A DNA stretch of 64,000 nt from Streptomyces bungoensis (lineage in GTDB: Bacteria > Actinomycetota > Actinomycetes > Streptomycetales > Streptomycetaceae), in the NCBI RefSeq assembly GCF_001514215.1, contig NZ_KQ948856.1, forward strand, positions 186,001 through 250,000. Direction: 5' to 3'. Position numbers and translations under genes: made by a program. Every line of letters begins with the position of its first letter. The stretch's first letter is position 1. Below, one piece after another: positions 58,222 to 64,000 of the stretch. The notes beneath the pieces are model-generated. The model did not search any database and was not told the DNA's origin. It worked only from the letters and a program-made list of their open reading frames with translations.

Positions 58222-59436
58222 ATGGACTTCGCGTTCGACGCCCGTACCGAGGAACTGCGGGCCCGACTCCTCGCCTTCATGGACGAGTACGTCTACCCGG
58301 CCGAGGCGGTCGCCGAGGAGCAGCGGGCCCGGCTGGCCTCGCCGTGGGACACCCCGGCGGTGGTCGGGGAGCTGAAGGCCGAGGCGCGCAGGCAGGGGCT
58401 GTGGAACCTCTTCCTGCCCGACGCCGAGTACGGCGCCGGGCTGACGAACCTGCAGTACGCGCCGCTCGCCGAGATCACCGGCCGCTCCCCGCACCTCGCT
58501 CCCCCCGCGACCAACTGCGCCGCGCCCGACACCGGGAACATGGAGGTGCTGGCGCAGTTCGGCGACGAGCGGCAGAAGAAGCAGTGGCTCGAACCGCTGC
58601 TGGCCGGCGAGATCCGCTCGGCGTTCGCCATGACCGAGCCGGAGGTCGCCTCCTCGGACGCCACCAACATCACCACCCTCATCGAACGCGACGGCGACGA
58701 GTACGTCGTCACCGGCCGCAAGTGGTACATCTCCGGGGCGATGAACCCCGACTGCAAGATCTTCATCGTGATGGGCAAGACGGACCCGGACGGCGCCGAC
58801 ATCCGCCGCCAGCAGTCCATGGTCCTGGTCCCCCGCGACACACCGGGCGTCACCGTCAAGCGCGCGATGCAGGTCTTCGGCTACGAGGACCACTCGCACG
58901 GCGGCCACGCCGAGGTGGTCTTCGACCACGCGCGCGTGCCGGTGTCGAACCTGATCGGCGAGGAGGGCGGCGGCTTCGCCATCGCCCAGGCACGCCTGGG
59001 CCCGGGCCGGATCCACCACTGCATGCGGCTGATCGGCATGGCCGAGCGGGCGATCGAGCTGATGTGCCGGCGGGCGGTGTCCCGGACGGCCTTCGGCAAG
59101 GCGCTGGCCCAGCAGGGTGTGGTGCAGAACTGGATCGCCGACGCCCGGGTGACGGTGGAGCAGCTGCGGCTGCTGGTGCTGAAGACGGCCTGGCTGATGG
59201 ACACCGTCGGCAACCGGGGCGCCCACACGGAGATCCAGGCCATCAAGATCGCCACCCCGCGCGCGGTGGTCGGCATCCTGGACCGCGCGATCCAGCTGCA
59301 CGGCGCGGGCGGGGTCAGCCAGGACTTCCCGCTGGCCGAGCTGTACGCGAGCGCCCGCACCCTGATGCTGGCCGACGGCCCGGACGAGGTGCACCAGCGG
59401 TCGCTGGCGCGACGGGAGCTGAAGAAGTACCTGTAG
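58222..59436 (+). CDS. Acyl-CoA dehydrogenase (ACAD10/11 type)
   Basis: 404 residues. FAD- and substrate-binding motifs of the family are present: AFAMTEPEVASSDATNI, KWYISGA, QVFGYEDHSHGGHAEVVFD, and LHGAGGVSQDFPLAELYASARTLM. The segment that carries the catalytic Glu in classical enzymes (YEGT) reads A384-D385-G386-P, so Asp385 replaces Glu, as in ACAD10/11 relatives. It starts 6 nt after the kinase gene, arguing for joint action on the same substrate. Confidence 0.92.
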   Translation: MDFAFDARTEELRARLLAFMDEYVYPAEAVAEEQRARLASPWDTPAVVGELKAEARRQGLWNLFLPDAEYGAGLTNLQYAPLAEITGRSPHLAPPATNCAAPDTGNMEVLAQFGDERQKKQWLEPLLAGEIRSAFAMTEPEVASSDATNITTLIERDGDEYVVTGRKWYISGAMNPDCKIFIVMGKTDPDGADIRRQQSMVLVPRDTPGVTVKRAMQVFGYEDHSHGGHAEVVFDHARVPVSNLIGEEGGGFAIAQARLGPGRIHHCMRLIGMAERAIELMCRRAVSRTAFGKALAQQGVVQNWIADARVTVEQLRLLVLKTAWLMDTVGNRGAHTEIQAIKIATPRAVVGILDRAIQLHGAGGVSQDFPLAELYASARTLMLADGPDEVHQRSLARRELKKYL

Positions 59437-59527
59437 GCGGCGGCCGCCGTCCGCCGTGTGCCCTGGTGCGCCGTTGAGTGCGCCCCGGGTCTGTGATGTC
59501 GTACCTCTTTCCGAGGAAGGGGGAAGC

Positions 59528-61180
59528 GTGACGGATCTGCGGGCGCCGTCGGGGTGGGGCGCCGCCGGGGAGCCGGGGGTGACGCTGGAGCAGCTGCTGG
59601 CCGTCGTCGGCTCCGGGGCGCTGGAGCTGGACGCGGCGCCCGGCGGGCTCGCGGCGGCGGTCACCGGCGTGGCCGTGCTGGACGTGCTGGACCCGGGCAT
59701 CCGGCCGCGCGAGCTGCTGCTCGCGGTCGGCGTCGACGCCGGGTCGGCCCACGCGGTGGACGTGCTGCGCCGGGCCGGGGAGGCCGGTGCCGCGGGCGTG
59801 GTGTTCGGGCCGGACCGGCCCGCGCCGGCCGCGGCGGCCCTGCGGGCGGCCGCCCGGGAGTGCGGTACGGCGGTGCTGTTCCGCACCGCCTGGTGCTCCT
59901 GGGCCCAGCTGGTCGGCGTGGTGCGGGCCGGGCTGGCCGCGGCCGGCGCGCCGCCGCTGCCGGTCGCCCGCGATCTGGCCCCGGGCGACCTGGACGGGCT
60001 GGCGGACGCGGTGGCCGCCCTGGTCGGCGGCGCGGTGACCATCGAGGACACGGAGTCGCGGGTGCTGGCGTACTCCTCCACCGAGGAGAACGTGGACGAC
60101 ATCCGCCGGCTGACCATCCTCGGCCGCCGGGTGCCGCCCGGCCGGGTGGCCGCGATGCGGGAGGCGGGGTTCTTCGGCGCCCTGTGGGGGACGGACGACG
60201 TCCTGTACCGGCGGGCGCAGGGGGAGGACCCGGAGCGCCTGGTGTGTGCCGTGCGGGCGGGCGGCGAGGTGCTGGGGTCCCTCTGGGTGGCCGCGGTCGC
60301 GGGCCGCCCGCTGTCCCCGGACGCGTCCGGGGTGCTGCGCACGGCGGCCCGCACGGCCGCCGCGCACCTGCTGCACCACCGCACGCGCCGGGCCGGCAGC
60401 CGGCTGGCGGAGGACGCGGCGCGTGCGCTGCTGGAGGGGCGCGGCTCGCCGGAGGTGCTCGCGGAGCGGGCGGAGCTGGCGGTGGACGAGCCCTGTGCCG
60501 TCCTCGCGGTGGGCGCGGGCTCCGGTGTTCCGGACGCCGACCCGGCTCGGCTGCAGGCGCTGCTCACCCTGCACTGCGCCGCGTTCGGCCACCGGGCGGT
60601 GGCCGTGCCGGCGGGCGGCCGCCTGCTGGTGCTGGTGGGGGCGCTCGACCCCGACCCGCACCGGGCCGGAGCCCAGGTGGCCCGGCTGGGCGAGTCGCTG
60701 GCCGCCCAGTTGCCGGCGGCCGCCGGGGCGCCGACGAGGGTGGGGCTCGGCGACGTGGTGCCGGGGCTCGCGGGGGCGGCGGAGTCCCGCCGGTCTGCCG
60801 AGCTGGCCCTCAGGGCCCTGACGCGGGCGGGCGGTGCCCGCACCGTAGGGCGCACCGCGGACGTCGCGGACACGGTGGGCATGATGCAGGTCGTCGACGC
60901 GCTGCGGGACGTGACGCTCGCGCCGGGCACCTCCGTGGCCCGGCTGGCCGCGTCCGACGAGCGCGGCGGCGGCCGCCTGGTGGAGACGCTGCGGGCCTAC
61001 CTCGACCACTTCGGCGACGTGCCCGCCGCCTCCCGTGCCCTGGCGGTCCACCGCAACACCCTGCACTACCGGCTGCGCCGGATCACCGAGGTCTCGGGCC
61101 TCGACCTGGCCGACCCGGACGCACGCCTGCTGGCCCAGCTGGAGCTCCGGCTGCGGGACGGCGGCACCGGCAGGAGGTGA
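59528..61180 (+). CDS. PucR-family transcriptional regulator
   Basis: 550 residues from GTG 59528. An N-terminal PucR-type ligand domain (about 18-140), a GAF-like middle (about 150-300, VTIEDTESRVLAYSSTEENVDDIRR), a GGDEF-related segment (about 310-440) and a C-terminal PucR helix-turn-helix (about 485-540, VPAASRALAVHRNTLHYRLRRI). Such regulators control purine, amino acid or polyamine catabolism. It may control the flanking genes; no clear operator was found. Confidence 0.88.
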   Translation: MTDLRAPSGWGAAGEPGVTLEQLLAVVGSGALELDAAPGGLAAAVTGVAVLDVLDPGIRPRELLLAVGVDAGSAHAVDVLRRAGEAGAAGVVFGPDRPAPAAAALRAAARECGTAVLFRTAWCSWAQLVGVVRAGLAAAGAPPLPVARDLAPGDLDGLADAVAALVGGAVTIEDTESRVLAYSSTEENVDDIRRLTILGRRVPPGRVAAMREAGFFGALWGTDDVLYRRAQGEDPERLVCAVRAGGEVLGSLWVAAVAGRPLSPDASGVLRTAARTAAAHLLHHRTRRAGSRLAEDAARALLEGRGSPEVLAERAELAVDEPCAVLAVGAGSGVPDADPARLQALLTLHCAAFGHRAVAVPAGGRLLVLVGALDPDPHRAGAQVARLGESLAAQLPAAAGAPTRVGLGDVVPGLAGAAESRRSAELALRALTRAGGARTVGRTADVADTVGMMQVVDALRDVTLAPGTSVARLAASDERGGGRLVETLRAYLDHFGDVPAASRALAVHRNTLHYRLRRITEVSGLDLADPDARLLAQLELRLRDGGTGRR

Positions 61181-61425
61181 GGTGCGGGCCGCGCGCGGAC
61201 CCGCCCGCCCCGGGCCCCTTTCGGTCGCGGTGCACGACGGCCGGGCGCCGTTTTCGTCGGGGCGCACAACAGGCCGGCCCGCCGGCCGGTGCCGTTGGGT
61301 CCGGGCGTCGCACGGGCCGCGGAGTCCTTGGCCGCGCGACGAAGACGGCGCCGGGGCGCGGCGAGCAGCCTGGGGTGTGCCCGGGGGCTCCCCCGGGTCC
61401 GCGACCCGACACCGGAAGGCTCATC
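61181..61425 (+). promoter_or_regulatory. Structured leader region before the PLP decarboxylase
   Basis: A 15-nt inverted repeat, GGCGCCGTTTTCGTC (61244-61258) and GACGAAGACGGCGCC (61338-61352), with one G-U pair, encloses 79 nt containing a GGCCGG/CCGGCC hairpin. A second hairpin, CCCGGGGG-CT-CCCCCGGG, lies at 61380-61397, 28 nt before the start. This could be an attenuator, a terminator of the upstream gene, or an unrecognised RNA element. Confidence 0.5.
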
Positions 61426-62775
61426 ATGACCGCTCCGACGCCCGCCGCCGCCCGGCGCGAACGCATCCTCCAGGAAGCCGTGCGGCACCGGCTGCTCGAC
61501 CCCGAGGAGTCCCTGCTCGCCGCGTTCGTCGACCTGGACGGGGTCGCCGCGACCGTCGCGGACCTGCGGGACGCCTTCGCCGGCGCCCCCGGTGCCCTGC
61601 ACGCCTTCGCCGCCAAGGCCAACTGCCTGGTCCCCGTGCTGAGGGAGCTGAACGCGCTCGGCATGGGCTGCGAGGTCGCCACCGGCGGCGAACTGGCCCG
61701 GGCGCTGGCGGCCGGCTTCCCGCCCGAGCGGATCGTCTTCGACTCCCCGGCCAAGACGCGTGCGGAGCTCGAACGGGCCCTGGCGCTCGGCGTGGCCGTC
61801 AACGCGGACAGCTTCCAGGAACTGGACAGGATCGCCCGCATTCTCGCGGACCGCCCCTCCCGGTCGCGGATCGGGGTGCGGATCAACCCGCAGATCGGCG
61901 GGGGCAGCATCGCCGCGATGAGCACGGCCACGAGCACCTCGAAGTTCGGCGTCCCGCTGGCCGACCCGGGCAACCGGGAGCGGCTGGTGCGGGCCTTCGG
62001 CGACCATCCGTGGCTGACCCGGGTGCACGCCCACACCGGGTCCCAGGGCTGCCCGCTCGACCTCATCGCGGCGGGGGTGGCCGAGGCGGTCGCGTTCGCC
62101 GACGAGGTGAACGCGGTGTACGGGCGGGGCCGGGTCGACGGCATCGACATCGGCGGCGGACTCCCCGTCAACTTCGCCGACGACACGGTCACCCCCGGCT
62201 TCGGCACGTACGTCCGGAGCCTGAAGGCGCACGCGCCGGCGCTCTTCGGGCCCGGCGGCTACCGGATCGTCACCGAGTTCGGGCGGTCCGTGCTGGCGAA
62301 GAACGGGTTCATGGCCGCCTACGTCGAGTACACCAAGACCTCGGGAGGCCGGCCGATCGCCCTCACCCACGCCGGGGTCCAGGTCGCCACCCGGACCGTG
62401 TTCGCGCCCGACGCCTGGCCGCTGCGGATCGAGGCGTACGACGCGTCCGGCACGGCCAAGCGGGGGCGGCCGGTGCGCCAGGACGTCGCGGGGCCCGCCT
62501 GCTTCGCCGGTGACCTGCTCGCGCGGGACCACGCGCTGCCGCTGCTGGAGCCCGGCGACCTCGTGGCCGTACCGGACACGGGCGCCTACTACTTCTCCAC
62601 CCCGTTCCACTACAACAGCCTGCCCGAGCCCGCCGTGTACGGCGTCCGGGTGCGCGCGGGCGGGCGGGTGGAGTTCACGCTCGTCCGTCCCGCGCAGGAC
62701 CCGTGGCACGTGCCGGACCACCCGGGCGCGCCCGTGGTGGCCGCGGAACCGGTGGCCGTCCCCGCCGCCGGGTGA
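61426..62775 (+). CDS. PLP-dependent decarboxylase (LysA/ornithine decarboxylase fold III)
   Basis: 449 residues. Lys64 in FAAKANCL binds PLP; supporting motifs are HTGSQGCPLDL, DIGGGLPVNF, EFGRSVLAKNG, GPACFAGDLLARD (position of the catalytic Cys) and GAYYFSTPFHYNSLPEPA. The fold is that of diaminopimelate decarboxylase, but the C-terminal motif differs from standard LysA and it is not in a lysine context. It may act on another amino acid or carboxylated substrate. ATG 61426 has GGAAGG upstream. Confidence 0.87.
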   Translation: MTAPTPAAARRERILQEAVRHRLLDPEESLLAAFVDLDGVAATVADLRDAFAGAPGALHAFAAKANCLVPVLRELNALGMGCEVATGGELARALAAGFPPERIVFDSPAKTRAELERALALGVAVNADSFQELDRIARILADRPSRSRIGVRINPQIGGGSIAAMSTATSTSKFGVPLADPGNRERLVRAFGDHPWLTRVHAHTGSQGCPLDLIAAGVAEAVAFADEVNAVYGRGRVDGIDIGGGLPVNFADDTVTPGFGTYVRSLKAHAPALFGPGGYRIVTEFGRSVLAKNGFMAAYVEYTKTSGGRPIALTHAGVQVATRTVFAPDAWPLRIEAYDASGTAKRGRPVRQDVAGPACFAGDLLARDHALPLLEPGDLVAVPDTGAYYFSTPFHYNSLPEPAVYGVRVRAGGRVEFTLVRPAQDPWHVPDHPGAPVVAAEPVAVPAAG

Positions 62776-62785
62776 GGGGCGACCG

Positions 62786-62995
62786 ATGCCACGGACCGGG
62801 GACCGTGAGCGGCCCGGCGGGGACGGGCCGCTGCTGACCCAGCGTGCGGCGATCGTGTTCCTGCTCGCCGCGCTGGCCGGGATCGGCGCCACCGTGCTGG
62901 CGGTCCTGGCCGGCAAGGGGTGGCCCGTCGCGGTGAGCGTCGGCGGCGGCACCGCGGCGAGCGCCGTGCTGTTCTTCGAGCAGATCATCGACTAG
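62786..62995 (+). CDS. Small membrane protein
   Basis: A 69-residue protein with two hydrophobic segments (about 20-40 and 46-64) after a charged N-terminus. No family recognised. ATG 62786 has GAGGGG 7 nt upstream and it starts 10 nt after the decarboxylase, so it is in that operon. It could anchor or transport for the decarboxylase, but this is inference only. Confidence 0.75.
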   Translation: MPRTGDRERPGGDGPLLTQRAAIVFLLAALAGIGATVLAVLAGKGWPVAVSVGGGTAASAVLFFEQIID

Positions 62996-63037
62996 GCGGC
63001 CGTCGTCGCGGCGGCCGCCCGGACGAGAGGCCCCGGG

Positions 63038-63640
63038 TCAGGGCCGCAGGGCGCGCAGCAGCAGGTCCGCGAGGTGGTCGGCGACCTGCTGCCCGGTGAG
63101 CGGGCCGTCGGGGCGGTACCAGGTCGACAGGTGGTGGACCGAGCCGAAGTGGTAGTCGACGACCAGGTCGGCGGGCGTCGCCGTGGAGAAGACGCCCTCC
63201 TTCTGGCCCTCCTCGATGAGCGCGCGGAAGCGTTCGTGGTAGCGCCGGCGCTCGGCGCGCACCTGCTTGTTCTTCTCCGGGCTCAGGTGGTGCATGGAGC
63301 GGAAGAAGATCATCGCGTCGTCGAGGTTCTCGATCGTCGTGACGACCACGTCCGCCGCCGCGTCCCTGAGCCGCTTCTCGATCGGCGCGTCCATGCCGGC
63401 GAAGTGGTCGAGGCGCTCCTGCTGGACGCGCAGCACGCGCGCGTACACCTCGTGCAGGAGGTCGTCCTTGGAGCCGAAGTAGTGGTACAGCGCCCCCTTG
63501 GTGACGCCGGCCGCCTCCACGATCTCCTGCACCGAGGTGCGGTCGTAGCCCTGCTCGGCGAAGAGGCGGGTGGCGGCGTCGAGGAGCCGCTGCGGAACGG
63601 GGGTGCCGTCTCCGTCCGTCGTCCTGGGCACTGCCGCCAC
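63038..63640 (-). CDS. TetR-family regulator
   Basis: 200 residues from GTG 63640. The N-terminal helix-turn-helix (about 14-60, LFAEQGYDRTSVQEIVEAAGVTKGALYHYFGSK) is typical; the C-terminal ligand domain resembles regulators of fatty-acid degradation. It begins 33 nt after the acyl-CoA synthetase gene on the same strand. It may bind the CCGACCGGTCGG palindrome before the kinase/dehydrogenase operon; its effector is probably an acyl-CoA. Confidence 0.9.
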   Translation of the reverse strand: MAAVPRTTDGDGTPVPQRLLDAATRLFAEQGYDRTSVQEIVEAAGVTKGALYHYFGSKDDLLHEVYARVLRVQQERLDHFAGMDAPIEKRLRDAAADVVVTTIENLDDAMIFFRSMHHLSPEKNKQVRAERRRYHERFRALIEEGQKEGVFSTATPADLVVDYHFGSVHHLSTWYRPDGPLTGQQVADHLADLLLRALRP

Positions 63641-63673
63641 CTGCCTTTCCTGTCGCTGCTGTGGTCCGTGCTG

Positions 63674-64000
63674 CTAGTCGTTGCCGGTACGGGAACGCAG
63701 TTCCCGCCGGAGGATCTTCCCACTTGCCGTCTTCGGCAGGTCGGTCAGGATCTCCACCTGGCGCGGGTACTTGTAGGCGGCCAGTCTCTCCTTGCAGTAC
63801 GCGGCGAGTTCACCGGGGTCCGCCTCGGCGCCCGGGCGGAGGCTGATGTAGGCCTTGACGGTCTCCCCGCGGTAGCCGTCGGGGACGCCGACGACGGCCG
63901 CCTCGCGCACCGCCGGGTGGGTGTAGAGGACGTCCTCGACCTCGCGCGGCCACACCTTGAAGCCGGAGGCGTTGATCATGTCCTTCTTGCGGTCGACGAC
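63674..64000 (-). CDS. Acyl-CoA synthetase/AMP-binding enzyme (C-terminal part)
   Basis: The last 108 residues of a gene whose start lies beyond the window. DRKKDMINASGFKVWPREVED (core motif) and the A10 motif DLPKTASGKILRREL with its catalytic Lys identify the C-terminal domain of a fatty-acyl-CoA ligase. It would activate acids for the acyl-CoA dehydrogenase system nearby. The TetR gene follows by 33 nt in the same transcript. Confidence 0.93.
   Translation of the reverse strand, partial: VVDRKKDMINASGFKVWPREVEDVLYTHPAVREAAVVGVPDGYRGETVKAYISLRPGAEADPGELAAYCKERLAAYKYPRQVEILTDLPKTASGKILRRELRSRTGND

Overview
The window is high-GC actinobacterial chromosome, almost certainly Streptomyces. The evidence is the very high GC with strong third-position bias, GTG starts, a Pup-proteasome locus, a mycothiol gene (mshC), the GylR-glpFKD glycerol locus and two chaplins. 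Gene order agrees with what I remember of the S. coelicolor SCO1643-SCO1680 region and, more loosely, of the M. tuberculosis Rv2109c-Rv2135c region. I could run no search, so those comparisons are from memory.

Layout. 1-5.4 kb (minus strand): the pupylation locus, arc (own promoter and terminator), then dop, pup, an endonuclease VII-like gene and the N-terminal part of prcB, which runs off the window. 5.9-12.4 kb: ferredoxin, a secreted protein, trmI, an M50 site-2 protease with a large in-frame tandem repeat, a RecB-family nuclease and a LuxR-type response regulator. 12.5-19.3 kb (minus): a peptide-type solute-binding lipoprotein, a HAD phosphatase and metH. 19.6-24.9 kb (plus): gylR and the glpF-glpK-glpD operon, with GylR-like palindromes before gylR and glpF. 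25-30.5 kb: a GntR regulator, a PAC2 protein (ParJ-like), mshC, a SCO1664-family protein, a DUF3090 protein and a histidine phosphatase. 30.5-38.3 kb: CorA transporter, ferritin-like protein, LLM oxidoreductase, aldo/keto reductase, a RecD-like protein whose ATPase motifs look degenerate, and two small conserved genes. 38.4-39.6 kb: chaplins chpC and chpH. 39.7-46.4 kb: M20 peptidase, tRNA-Leu(GAG), PolX polymerase, a three-gene operon (CapA-like, phosphoribosyltransferase/hydrolase fusion, DUF1876) and a YchJ protein. 46.4-51 kb: divergent gntR and gntK-gntP-SDR-MDR, a gluconate/idonate catabolic unit. 51.2-56.9 kb: a cytochrome b/molybdopterin oxidoreductase pair, a TPR-like protein, DMT transporter, Nudix hydrolase and quinone-oxidoreductase-like protein. 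57.2-64 kb: an APH-fold kinase with an ACAD10/11-type acyl-CoA dehydrogenase, a PucR regulator, a PLP decarboxylase, a small membrane protein, a TetR regulator and the C-terminus of an acyl-CoA synthetase.

The most interesting points are the APH kinase/dehydrogenase pair (candidate phosphorylation-elimination route for hydroxyacyl-CoAs), the RecD paralogue without catalytic motifs, the operon made of three families that are dormancy-linked in mycobacteria, the collagen-like tract in the long chaplin, the 66/198-bp repeat expansion in the M50 protease, and the nuclease gene overlapping prcB.
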